From positions 186,001 through 250,000 of the forward strand of contig NZ_JABXJG010000003.1 in NCBI RefSeq assembly GCF_013375535.1: DNA of 64,000 nt. Direction: 5' to 3'. The stretch comes from Sphingobium sp. 15-1 (GTDB lineage: Bacteria; Pseudomonadota; Alphaproteobacteria; Sphingomonadales; Sphingomonadaceae). Numbering within the stretch: position 1 is the stretch's first letter; every line of letters starts with the position of its first letter. The position numbers and the translations under genes are program-made. The notes under the pieces were generated by a model, which saw only the letters and a list, made by a program, of their open reading frames with translations, was not told the DNA's origin and ran no database searches. Of this stretch, positions 34,177 through 42,015 are shown piece after piece.

Positions 34177-35202
34177 TCAGGAAAGCCAGGGGCGGGCTGG
34201 AACGAGCAGCGCGTCCACTATGCCGCGGGCTGTTAGCGGCGCATCGACAGGCAACGGGCCTGGCGGACGCATCGAATCCGGAAGATCATCACCCCACACC
34301 CAGAGACCGGCACGCGACAGGCGGTCGTGGCCGGTCGGATAATCGGCGGTCATCAGGTCGCCATCGGCGTAATGCTCCCACTCGTCGCCGACGGGGTCTT
34401 TCCAATAATCGAAGATCTGGCTGCCCAGCAGATGGCGACCTATGCCCCAATGATGAGCCCAGCCACGCGCCCGAAGATATTGGTGCCCCTGTCCAATGGC
34501 GTCCAGATCGATCGTCTCGGTCGAAATGTGGAGCATCGCCGGGCTGGAGCCGGCGAGGAGGGCGAGGCTGTGATGATCGGTGGGTTCCTGCCCTCGATCG
34601 AGCCGGAAGAAACCGAGGGCCGGGCTGCCGTCCTCGATCGATAGGACATCCGTCCGCAGCAAACCCAAGTGATGTGCATACCAGGATGATGTCGTTTCAA
34701 AGCTGGTTGATTGCAGCACCACATGGCCGATCCTGAACACCGGCGCGGGCGCGAGCTCGGTGCGCAACGGCGCGTTGACGCGCCGGGCGGTCGTCGGCGT
34801 ATTCACCGCAGACAGAGCCTCCCGCACAGGGAGGGGCGCGACCGGCGCGGCACCGTGTATGACGTCAACGCGGACGCCATCCGGATCGTGGAGCAGAACC
34901 CGCTGCCCCCCGCCCGGCGCGTCCACCGGCTCGATGGCAGCACCCGTCGCCTCTGCCAAGCGCTCGAGATCATCCGCAGAATGCGCGGCGAACCCGAAGC
35001 CGATGAACCTGTCCCGTCCAGCCGCGATCAGTTCGACACAATAGGGGCGGCTGCCATGCCCGCGGAAGAACCGCCGCCGATCGAGCGAGATGCCCGTATC
35101 AACGAAGCCGAAATCCTCAAGGTACTGCGCCATCGCCTCAATTTCGCGCCGTTCGAAGACAACATGGGTGATGGCATCGGCCCGGATGATCGGTTCAGTC
35201 AT
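34177..35202 (-). CDS. Type I extradiol ring-cleavage dioxygenase (VOC family)
   Basis: A 341-residue two-module VOC protein. The C-terminal module has the iron ligands expected for type I extradiol enzymes: His160 in RIGHVVLQS, His225 in MLHISTET and Glu276 in EWEHYADG; TDHHSLALL gives the conserved active-site His. The N-terminal module (10-120) is the usual non-catalytic half. It should cleave a catechol next to one hydroxyl with Fe(II) and O2. Two bases separate it from the FAD hydroxylase gene upstream, which would make the catechol. Total length is longer than BphC (about 290-300), with extra residues at the C terminus. Confidence 0.9.
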   Translation of the reverse strand: MTEPIIRADAITHVVFERREIEAMAQYLEDFGFVDTGISLDRRRFFRGHGSRPYCVELIAAGRDRFIGFGFAAHSADDLERLAEATGAAIEPVDAPGGGQRVLLHDPDGVRVDVIHGAAPVAPLPVREALSAVNTPTTARRVNAPLRTELAPAPVFRIGHVVLQSTSFETTSSWYAHHLGLLRTDVLSIEDGSPALGFFRLDRGQEPTDHHSLALLAGSSPAMLHISTETIDLDAIGQGHQYLRARGWAHHWGIGRHLLGSQIFDYWKDPVGDEWEHYADGDLMTADYPTGHDRLSRAGLWVWGDDLPDSMRPPGPLPVDAPLTARGIVDALLVPARPWLS

Positions 35203-35204
35203 GG

Positions 35205-36812
35205 TCAGGCTCCCCGGATTCGATCGATGACCGCAAGCGGATCGGCGGGCATATCATTGCCGCGCCAGGCGACGTGCTGGTCCGGGCGGACGAGCACGAA
35301 GTCGCGCTCGTAGATGGCGCGGGCATGAGGGTCGTCGATCCGTACTACTGTCAGCGGGACACCGCGCTGACGCGCTGCGTCGACTAAGGGCTGATCCTCG
35401 GCGTCGGTAAAAGCGAGCAGTGTGAACCATGGGCCAAGGCGATCGAAGATCGCAATGCCGTCAGCTAAGAAGAGGTGCGGCGCACGCACCCCCGGCCATG
35501 TGCTTGGTACATATTCCAACAGCCGCCATTCGGGCTCGTCGTCCTCGTGGCAGATGATCGGCGAGTCGCGATAGCGATAGCCGAGCTCGATGCCCTGCGC
35601 CTCGTTCTCAGCATTGCCGAGGTCGCGGATCAGCTTGCCATAGACCGCCCTAGCCTCCGCTCCAGCGGGGCTGTCCTCGTGGATGATCGGGTCATAGGCG
35701 GCAACGATCTTGAAGCGCACGTCCATGTGTGTGCCCGACGCCTCGACGACGCGCGCCGCGACCGGACGGCGTTCGGCCTCGATACTGGGCAGCAGGCGGG
35801 GACCACCCCAGCCTTGCAGCACTGCGGCAAACTTCCAGCTCAGGTCGGCAGCGTCCCCGATTCCTGTGTTCATGCCGTAGCCGCCTGTGGGAATGACCTG
35901 ATGCACCGAATCTCCGGCCATCCAGACGCGCCCTCGGCCATAGCCGGTCGCCAGCACCAAATGGGGCGACCACGGATTGGCCTCGATCACCTCAATCGGA
36001 AACTCGCGGCCAAGCGCGTCGAACACAAGGCGCTCGGGGTCGATCGTGGCGGCGTCGGTCTCGGGCGCCACAAGGCAATGCAGGGTCCACGTCTTTTCAT
36101 CGTCCTGCGCGATCAGGGTACTGCCGGCTGGCGACTGATAGTGCCAGGCGATGCCAAATCGTTCGAGGAACTCCTTCGCCGTCGACTGAAAGTGGACCAT
36201 GTAGTGACGCACAACGTCGTAGTTTCCTTCACAGCGATAACCCAGGATGTGGCGAACGAGGCTGCCGCCGCCGTCGCAACCGGCCATCAAGGTGCAGGTC
36301 TTACGCTCGATATTGCCGGTGGCAACTTCGCGAAGCACGACTGTGACCTTGTCCTGGTTCTGCTCAAAGCCTTCGAAGGACCAGCCGAAGCGGACATCGA
36401 CCAGCGGCGATTGTTCCAGGATTGCGCGCAGCGTTGGCTCGAGCACCACTTGGCTCATCCGCATGTTCGGCTCGAGCGGCTGAGTGCCGTCGTTCTTTGC
36501 CCGGATGCGTGCGCGCCATTCATCCACGTTCGGATAGCGGAAGCGGGCAAGCTCCCATTCGTTCAGCCGTGATACCCAGGACACGTCCATCGGGCTGGTC
36601 CGCGGCACCGCGACGTCGCGCAGGACCTCGGCGACATTCCAGCGACGGAAGAGTTCCATGCTGCGGCCATTGGTGACGTCCATTTTGGGATGGCGGGTGG
36701 TCGTCGGCTTGCGCTCAACCAGCAGAGTTTCGATGCCGCGCGCCTGCAGCTCAAATGCGGTCGCGAGGCCCACGGGCGCACCACCCACAACTATGACCGG
36801 TACGTCGACCAG
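35205..36812 (-). CDS. FAD-dependent aromatic hydroxylase (MhpA/PheA type)
   Basis: A 535-residue class A flavoprotein monooxygenase if translation starts at the CTG at 36812. The Rossmann start VPVIVVGGAPVGLATAFELQ needs codons upstream of the first GTG (36788), and no ATG, GTG or TTG exists between the in-frame stop and that GTG. A strong AGGGAGGGG ribosome site lies just before the CTG. Other motifs are the DG segment MAGCDGGGSLVRHILGYR and the GD segment VWMAGDSVHQVIPTGGYGMN, then a C-terminal thioredoxin-like domain (about 410-535). It would hydroxylate a phenol to a catechol with NAD(P)H. It heads the extradiol operon; operator copy F lies 78 bases upstream. Confidence 0.88.
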   Translation of the reverse strand: MVDVPVIVVGGAPVGLATAFELQARGIETLLVERKPTTTRHPKMDVTNGRSMELFRRWNVAEVLRDVAVPRTSPMDVSWVSRLNEWELARFRYPNVDEWRARIRAKNDGTQPLEPNMRMSQVVLEPTLRAILEQSPLVDVRFGWSFEGFEQNQDKVTVVLREVATGNIERKTCTLMAGCDGGGSLVRHILGYRCEGNYDVVRHYMVHFQSTAKEFLERFGIAWHYQSPAGSTLIAQDDEKTWTLHCLVAPETDAATIDPERLVFDALGREFPIEVIEANPWSPHLVLATGYGRGRVWMAGDSVHQVIPTGGYGMNTGIGDAADLSWKFAAVLQGWGGPRLLPSIEAERRPVAARVVEASGTHMDVRFKIVAAYDPIIHEDSPAGAEARAVYGKLIRDLGNAENEAQGIELGYRYRDSPIICHEDDEPEWRLLEYVPSTWPGVRAPHLFLADGIAIFDRLGPWFTLLAFTDAEDQPLVDAARQRGVPLTVVRIDDPHARAIYERDFVLVRPDQHVAWRGNDMPADPLAVIDRIRGA

Positions 36813-36915
36813 TGTTCCCCTCCCTCAACGGCGCACAGCGCTATCTTGTTGAGCGGAGAGGTATCACTTCGACCGAAGGTTGTCCATTAAAACTCCACAT
36901 GCGTAGAGTTTATTT
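36811..36915. repeat. Duplicated promoter segment (copy 2)
   Basis: The intact copy of the promoter duplicated at 25034-25135. It spans the ribosome site of the hydroxylase, a probable promoter and operator F. Confidence 0.75.
36890..36912. promoter_or_regulatory. Operator motif copy F
   Basis: Left half AAACTCCAC, spacer ATGC, right half GTAGAGTTTA; the outer bases AAACTC/GAGTTT pair perfectly. Its end is the stop codon of the TetR gene at 36910. Confidence 0.7.
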
Positions 36916-37596
36916 GAAGATAGATCGCTCAATCAGTTGCCAGTATTCCTCGATGCGGTCTGCATCCATCAGGGAAAACCCGATCGTCCTGGCCATTTCG
37001 CCGTGCAGCGAGGATGGGGCGGAGGTCATGCCGATCAACATGTAATAGACCAAATCGGGATCGGCCTGGATCAACTCACCGTCCGCCTGTGCCGCGCGGA
37101 TGTGCGGCATGACCCGGTCGCGGGTCAGCGAAACGACGTTTTCTATCAGCCACCCAAGGCGCGGGCTGTTCACCTGATTCTCGCGCAGCATGAAATGGTG
37201 AAAGGCGCTGTGATTGGTGGTGAATTGCAGAAAGGCCCGAAACTCGGCGCGTAACCGCTGCGCCGGCGTCATGTTCGCTTCAGGCCGCACCGCGTCCTCC
37301 CAGGCCGCCATGATCTGGTCGAACGCATATTCCGCGACCGCGCGCCAGAGCGCATCCTTGTTGCGATAATGATAGGTGATCAGGGTATATTCGAGTCCAG
37401 CGCGTTCGCCGATGCGGCGGGTGCTGGCGCCGTCGAAGCCGCGTTCGGCAAATTCGATCAGCGCGGCTTCCAAGATGGTGCGGCGCGTCTCAATCGCACG
37501 CTGCTGCTCTCGGCGATTGGTCTTGCGCCGCTTGCCTAGCTGGGAAGGAACGGAAGGCTCGTCGCCCAATGCTGATACGTTCATGCTGTCGGTCAT
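36910..37596 (-). CDS. TetR family regulator, paralogue 2
   Basis: A 228-residue TetR closely related to the one at 26380. A basic N-terminal tail (KRRKTNRREQQRAIETRR) leads into the helix-turn-helix TILEAALIEFAERGFDGAST, RRIGERAGLEYTLITYHYRN. The ligand domain shares EFRAFLQFTTNHSAFHHFML and NSPRLGWLIENVV with its paralogue. It is directly upstream, same strand, of the hydroxylase operon. Operator F overlaps its stop and operator G lies 58 bases before its start, so self-regulation and control of the operon are likely. Confidence 0.88.
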   Translation of the reverse strand: MTDSMNVSALGDEPSVPSQLGKRRKTNRREQQRAIETRRTILEAALIEFAERGFDGASTRRIGERAGLEYTLITYHYRNKDALWRAVAEYAFDQIMAAWEDAVRPEANMTPAQRLRAEFRAFLQFTTNHSAFHHFMLRENQVNSPRLGWLIENVVSLTRDRVMPHIRAAQADGELIQADPDLVYYMLIGMTSAPSSLHGEMARTIGFSLMDADRIEEYWQLIERSIFK

Positions 37597-37635
37597 CGCT
37601 ATGTGCTAAAAGCTCATGCCGTCCATATCACGTAG

Positions 37636-37655
37636 TTTTGTTGGAAATAACAAAA
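37636..37655. repeat. Perfect inverted repeat upstream of TetR 2
   Basis: TTTTGTT (37636-37642) and AACAAAA (37649-37655) pair perfectly around GGAAAT. It lies 40 bases before the TetR start and adjoins operator G. It looks like a separate binding site rather than a terminator. Confidence 0.6.
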
Positions 37656-37675
37656 TAACACGGTCGTGGAGTTTT
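37651..37675. promoter_or_regulatory. Operator motif copy G
   Basis: On the minus strand: left half AAAACTCCAC, spacer GACC, right half GTGTTATTTTG. The left half equals that of copies E and F. Upstream of TetR paralogue 2. Confidence 0.5.
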
Positions 37676-37748
37676 ATTGGCCGACGCGATCGCTACGTGA
37701 TAGCCGAATTGTGGGGCCTGCCCCCGACATCGGCAAAAGGCTCGGAAT

Positions 37749-37817
37749 ATGCTCGATAAACTTCTCGTGCGGACCGAAGAGTTCATCCGCGAACAGGTTA
37801 TCCCCTATGCCCCCTAA
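37749..37817 (+). pseudogene. N-terminal stub of an acyl-CoA dehydrogenase-like gene
   Basis: 22 codons read MLDKLLVRTEEFIREQVIPY and two more before TAA. This looks like the first helix of acyl-CoA dehydrogenases (xxRxFxREEVxPY). Nothing homologous follows. It is divergent from TetR paralogue 2 and may be the stub of a deleted catabolic operon. Confidence 0.4.
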
Positions 37818-37953
37818 GACGCATCTCGTTCAATATGGGGTGCAGCAATGTCGCCACCCGCGACGCCAATGCGTGACCGAGCGAAATGCCCGAACTCCGG
37901 GTTACGCCCGACCTCGCTGCACACAACGCAGGGCTTCACCCACAACGCTCCGC

Positions 37954-38361
37954 TCAATCTCGATATGAGGCTCTCTCTTCAATGCCGATATGGGGTCCGG
38001 TTTGCGCACCGTTTGATAAGCTACCGGCCCGATACTGAGCGAGATGCTCGGCGAACCATTGGTCGAGCACTGACCTGAGTATGTCGAGGGACTCGCCGAG
38101 CTCAGTGAGCCGATATTCCACATGCGGCGGCACCGTCTGCATGTCGTGCCTGACCACGATGCCTTCGGCAGCGAGCCGTTGAAGCGTTCGCGTCAGCATC
38201 TTTTGCGAAATCCCCTCAACGAGGCGCAAAAGCTCCCCGTTACGCCGCGGGCCGGAATGCAATGCCCATAGCACCAGCATTGTCCATTTATCTCCGATGA
38301 GTTCTATCAGCTGCCGTGAGCCACAGTCGCGTCGCAAAGGGTTTGGGCCGTCCGGATGCAT
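37954..38361 (-). CDS. HxlR family transcriptional regulator
   Basis: A 135-residue winged-helix HxlR regulator. It has the hallmark Cys then SRQLIELIGDKWTMLVLWAL, then GPRRNGELLRLVEGISQKML and TRTLQRLAAEGIVVR. The Cys near residue 13 (RRDCGSR) is the redox or electrophile-sensing position known in this family. It is divergent from the F420-reductase-like gene, the usual layout for an HxlR and its target. It probably represses that gene and responds to quinones or electrophiles, which is inference. Confidence 0.92.
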   Translation of the reverse strand: MHPDGPNPLRRDCGSRQLIELIGDKWTMLVLWALHSGPRRNGELLRLVEGISQKMLTRTLQRLAAEGIVVRHDMQTVPPHVEYRLTELGESLDILRSVLDQWFAEHLAQYRAGSLSNGAQTGPHIGIEERASYRD

Positions 38362-38455
38362 AAATACCTATAGGGACAAAAAGGTGCGTACTGTTCATTC
38401 TGCAACCAGTCGCTACCACTGATTCGGCAAATGGCCAACAAACAGGAGGAACGAC
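38362..38455. promoter_or_regulatory. Divergent promoter, HxlR/reductase
   Basis: 94 bases with an AT-rich core (TAAATACCTATAGGG near 38361-38376) and an AGGAGG-like ribosome site before the plus-strand gene. The HxlR operator should lie here. Confidence 0.55.
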
Positions 38456-39067
38456 ATGGCAACCATCGGAATCATTGGAAGCGGCATGCTCGGGTCGGCG
38501 CTTGCCGAGACATTAACGCGAGCGGGGCACAGTGTGATCATCGCGAACAGCCGGGGACCACAGTCGCTTGCGGATCTTACGGCGGCCATCGGGGCGAACG
38601 CTGCTGGGGGATCGCTCGAGCAGGCGGCCAGCCATGATATCGTTATCTACGCCTCGCGGTGGGTAAACCGCGAAGAGATCCTTGGCGCGTTCCCATCATG
38701 GGGCCGTCGCATCTTTGTTGATGCGAGCAACCACTACCTCACTCATGCGCCCGATTTCATTAAGGACGATCTAGGCGGAGAGACGTCCAGCGAGATCATG
38801 TCGCGGCTCGTCCCTGGGGCCCGAGTTGTAAAGGCGTTCAACAGCGTCTTTTCCGGGACGTTGCGAGCGGGAGGAACGGTTGAGGCTGGCAGGCGGGTGC
38901 TCTTCATGTCGGGGGACGATGCCGACGCCAAGGCCACGGTTGGCTCCTTAATCGCCGACATCGGCTTTCATGCGATGGATCTAGGCTCCTTGAGAGATGG
39001 CGGGCGTATGCAACAGCTCGGGAGCCCGATAGTTGGGATGTCTGTCGATCTTGTACAGGTGGGCTGA
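38456..39067 (+). CDS. NADPH-dependent F420 reductase-like NAD(P)-binding protein
   Basis: A 203-residue Rossmann protein of the F420-dependent NADP reductase-like family: TIGIIGSGMLGSALAETLTR at the N terminus, IIANSRGPQSLADL after the second strand, VKAFNSVFSGTL in the middle and MDLGSLRDGGRMQQLGSPI at the end. Most proteobacterial members lack F420 and act as NADPH-dependent reductases of unknown substrates. AGGAGGAACGAC before the ATG is a strong start. Divergent from HxlR. Confidence 0.88.
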   Translation: MATIGIIGSGMLGSALAETLTRAGHSVIIANSRGPQSLADLTAAIGANAAGGSLEQAASHDIVIYASRWVNREEILGAFPSWGRRIFVDASNHYLTHAPDFIKDDLGGETSSEIMSRLVPGARVVKAFNSVFSGTLRAGGTVEAGRRVLFMSGDDADAKATVGSLIADIGFHAMDLGSLRDGGRMQQLGSPIVGMSVDLVQVG

Positions 39068-39450
39068 GCGATCTGCGAGCCTGCGCTAAACGTTTCCGGT
39101 GAAGCGCTGACGGAGGTCCGCTGGCGTCGCCAACATCGACGGCGAGGTGCTCGGCGAACTGCTGGCGTGCGCGGACTGCTAGGCGGTCGATTTTAGTCGT
39201 CGACCGCGCTCGCGCAAACCGTCTTTCGGGCCGTTTCAGAGCCGCGCGCTGCACCGGTTCGCCGCTACATCGTCGATATGCTGGGCCTCGAGATCGAGTA
39301 AGCCTCGGGCACGTTCTTGCTATGCTGTCGCGCTACATCGCTGCCGCTGGCTTTACGGGGTAGCCCTCAACGTGCGACTTTTTATCTCAACACGAAATAG
39401 TTGGTCGGATCGACGGTCGTAACACGAACTGCAATCTTGACGTCGGCGAC
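39068..39450. other. Gap with C-terminal part of a gene split by IS21
   Basis: No intact gene. On the minus strand 39382-39450 encodes DVKIAVRVTTVDPTNYFVLR to a stop. This is the C-terminal end of a frame whose N-terminal part lies beyond the IS21 at 42950-43060. The remainder is G/C-rich with no clear feature. Confidence 0.55.
39446..39450. repeat. 5-bp target duplication, left copy
   Basis: GCGAC directly precedes the left end of the IS21-type element; the same five bases follow the right end at 42950-42954. Confidence 0.8.
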
Positions 39451-39514
39451 TGTCATCGGTCCTGCAATTCTCCGCAAAAGTGGGCTTTGAAAATTCCCTA
39501 TTTGGTGGCCCCTT

Positions 39515-39544
39515 CATCTCATTCTGCCGGGGCTAGTGGATTGA
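39515..39544. repeat. Left inverted repeat of IS630-type element
   Basis: 30 bases beginning CATCTCATTC and ending GTGGATTGA, the exact inverse of 40677-40706. Confidence 0.88.
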
Positions 39545-39605
39545 CCGGAACAAAAGAGTCCGATGGGGGATTCCCATCGGCTTGCTGGCGTGCGAGTCTG
39601 AGAGG

Positions 39606-40688
39606 ATGCGCGATGGCATCACTTTCACCCTGTCCGCCGCCGACCGTCAGCGATTGTGCGACATTACAGCGGCCCCGCAGAGCCCGCAGAAGCACGTTTG
39701 GCGGGCCCGTATTGTGCTGCTGAGCGGCGATGGTCTGGGTACCTCGGCGATCATGGCCGCGACGGGCAAGTCCAAGACCTGCGTCTGGCGATGGCAGGAA
39801 CGCTTCATGAACGAAGGCGTCGAGGGTCTGCTTCGCGATAAATCCCGTCCGCCCGGCAAGGCGCCGATCCCGCCCACGCATGTCGCCGAGATCGTCCGCC
39901 TGACGCATGAGCCGCCCCCGCACGAGGCGACCCACTGGACGTTGCGCGCCATGGCGAAGGTGGCTGGCGTTGCCGCCTCGACGGTGCAGGCGATCTGGAA
40001 GGCGCACGGTCTCAGCCCGCACCGCTGGCGCAGCTTCAAACTGTCGAACGACCCGGCGTTTGCCGAGAAGCTCACCGAAATCGTCGGCCTCTATGTCGAT
40101 CCGCCGGCTCATGCGGTGGTGCTGTCCGTCGATGAGAAGTCGCAAATCCAGGCGCTCGACCGCACCCAGCCCGGCCTGCCGATGAAGAAGGGCCGCGCAG
40201 GCACCATGACCCATGATTACAAGCGGCACGGCACGACCACGCTGTTTGCCGCTCTCAATGTGCTGGACGGAACGGTCATCGGGCAGAACATGCAGCGCCA
40301 TCGTCATCAGGAGTTCATCCGTTTCCTCAACCGTATCGAGCGCGAAGTGCCGGCGGACAAAGCGATCCACGTGATCCTCGACAACTATGCGACACACAAA
40401 AAGGACAAGGTCCAGCAATGGCTCGCCCGCCATCCGCGCTGGACCTTCCATTTCACGCCAACCTCCAGCTCATGGCTCAATGCCGTCGAGGGCTTCTTCG
40501 CCAAGCTGACCCGACGCCGGCTCAAACACGGGGTCTTCCATTCCCTCGTCGATCTCCAGGCCGCCATCAATCGCTTCATCCGCGAATACAACGCCGCAAA
40601 CCCCAAACCCTTCATCTGGAAAGCCAATCCCGACGACATCATCGCAGCCCGAAACCGAGGGTTCCAAACGTTGGAATCAATCCACTAG
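39606..40688 (+). CDS. IS630 family transposase
   Basis: A 360-residue transposase. The N-terminal helix-turn-helix region (VWRARIVLLSGDGLGTSAIM, KSKTCVWRWQERF) is followed by the DDE domain: Asp in LSVDEKSQIQALDR, Asp in IHVILDNYATHKK and Glu in SSSWLNAVEGFF. All three catalytic residues are present and the frame is intact, so it may be active. The ATG at 39606 follows GAGAGG. It is related to, but clearly distinct from, the second IS630-type transposase at 55021. Confidence 0.92.
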   Translation: MRDGITFTLSAADRQRLCDITAAPQSPQKHVWRARIVLLSGDGLGTSAIMAATGKSKTCVWRWQERFMNEGVEGLLRDKSRPPGKAPIPPTHVAEIVRLTHEPPPHEATHWTLRAMAKVAGVAASTVQAIWKAHGLSPHRWRSFKLSNDPAFAEKLTEIVGLYVDPPAHAVVLSVDEKSQIQALDRTQPGLPMKKGRAGTMTHDYKRHGTTTLFAALNVLDGTVIGQNMQRHRHQEFIRFLNRIEREVPADKAIHVILDNYATHKKDKVQQWLARHPRWTFHFTPTSSSWLNAVEGFFAKLTRRRLKHGVFHSLVDLQAAINRFIREYNAANPKPFIWKANPDDIIAARNRGFQTLESIH

Positions 40689-40706
40689 CCCCGGCAGAAT
40701 GAGATG
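40677..40706. repeat. Right inverted repeat of IS630-type element
   Basis: 30 bases ending GAATGAGATG, exact inverse of 39515-39544. It includes the last four codons and stop of the transposase gene. Confidence 0.88.
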
Positions 40707-40752
40707 GGCCGACATCGTCCTCATCTCCTTTGCAGACTCGGAGACGGGGCCG

Positions 40753-42015
40753 ATGATCCGACTTGGAGAATTGATGATGATCCTCGAGCTACATCGGCAG
40801 GGCGTATCGATATCCGCCATTGCCCGACGCACTGGCCGCGACCCCAAGACCATCCGCAAATATATTGAGCGGGGTATCGAGGCCCCGGTTTACGGCCCGC
40901 GTATGTTGGGGCGGCCGAATAAGCTGGCGCCCTATCTGGAATTTCTGCGCGAGCGGGTGACAGCCTTTCCCGATCTGACAGCGGCGCGCCTGACGCGGGA
41001 AATCCGTGAGCTGGGTTATATGGGCGCCTATACCGCCGTGAAGCGGTTCCTGGCGGCGATCCGACCGGAAAACGGCCCCAAGCCCTTCGAGGTGCGGTTC
41101 GAGACGCCGCCTGGTGTGCAGGCGCAGGTCGACTTCGCCCGGTTCGTCGTCGATTTTACCGATGAGCCCGGCGTCAGCCGGATCGTCTGGCTGTTCAGCC
41201 TGGTGCTGGGGCATTCGCGCTTCCTGTTTGCACGCTATGTCATGCACCAGGATCTCCAAACCCTGTTGCGCTGTCATATGCAGGCCTTCGAAGCGATCGG
41301 CGGCGTCCCGATCGAGATCCTCTACGATCGCATGAAAACCGCCGTGACGGGGGAGGATGATCAGGGCCATATCATCTACAATCGATCATTGCTGGCCCTG
41401 GCGCGGCATTACCGCTTCGTACCACGCGCCTGCCGCCCCTATCGGGCCAAGACCAAGGGAAAGGTGGAGCGCCCCTTCAGCTATATCCGCAAGGACTTCT
41501 TCCTGGGCCGGAGTTTCCGCAATCTGCAAGATCTCAATGTCCAGCTGATCGACTGGCTCGATACCGTCGCCAACGTCCGTGTCCACGGCACGACGCAGCG
41601 GATCATTATCGAAGCCTTTGCCGCCGAGCAGCCTGAGTTGCAAATGCTCCCAGCAGGGCGCTTCGATGCCGTGCTGAAGCTGGAGCGCCGCGTCAGCCAC
41701 GACGGCATGGTCTCCGTCGGCGGCAATTACTACAGCGTTCCCGATCGCACCCGCCGCGTCGTCGAAATCCAGCAGTTGCCCGACAAGATCCGGATCATCG
41801 ACCTGGGCAATGTCATTGCCGAGCATCCTGTCCTGGAGGGGCGCCGACAGTACAGGATCGATCCTGCGCATCGAACCGGAGGCAGCGGCGCCAAACGACG
41901 TCACCATGGGAAAGAGGATATCGCCATTGGTCGTATCGGCGAGCATGTCGCTGTGCGCTCCCTGGCGATCTATCAAGCGATCGGCAGCCAACTGGCCCGA
42001 GGAGAACGGCCATGA
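40753..42015 (+). CDS. istA: IS21 transposase IstA
   Basis: A 420-residue IstA. The N-terminal helix-turn-helix segment (ELHRQGVSISAIARRTGRDP) is followed by the integrase core: Asp in VQAQVDFARFVVDF, Asp in IEILYDRMKTAV and Glu in AKTKGKVERPFSYIR. The C-terminal beta domain (VSVGGNYYSVPDRTRR) is typical. The ATG at 40753 begins MIRLGELMMIL. Its stop overlaps the istB start (ATGA). The upstream sequence is cut from the IS end by the IS630 insertion. Confidence 0.94.
   Translation: MIRLGELMMILELHRQGVSISAIARRTGRDPKTIRKYIERGIEAPVYGPRMLGRPNKLAPYLEFLRERVTAFPDLTAARLTREIRELGYMGAYTAVKRFLAAIRPENGPKPFEVRFETPPGVQAQVDFARFVVDFTDEPGVSRIVWLFSLVLGHSRFLFARYVMHQDLQTLLRCHMQAFEAIGGVPIEILYDRMKTAVTGEDDQGHIIYNRSLLALARHYRFVPRACRPYRAKTKGKVERPFSYIRKDFFLGRSFRNLQDLNVQLIDWLDTVANVRVHGTTQRIIIEAFAAEQPELQMLPAGRFDAVLKLERRVSHDGMVSVGGNYYSVPDRTRRVVEIQQLPDKIRIIDLGNVIAEHPVLEGRRQYRIDPAHRTGGSGAKRRHHGKEDIAIGRIGEHVAVRSLAIYQAIGSQLARGERP

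Larger units (their letters stand above)
37597..37953. promoter_or_regulatory. Regulatory gap with palindrome, operator G and gene remnant
   Basis: 357 bases. It holds a perfect palindrome (37636-37655), operator G, and a short acyl-CoA-dehydrogenase-like start on the plus strand (37749-37817). The rest (37820-37950) shows no recognisable feature. Confidence 0.5.
39515..40706 (+). mobile_element. IS630-family insertion sequence nested in IS21
   Basis: Bounded by perfect 30-bp inverted repeats and encoding one complete transposase. Its length of 1192 bases is normal. The TA duplication expected for IS630 is not visible outside these repeats, so the exact ends may differ by a few bases. Confidence 0.85.

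Noticed and set aside
39515..40706. TA target duplication for the IS630-type element
   Set aside because: No TA is seen directly outside the 30-bp repeats, so I do not claim one.
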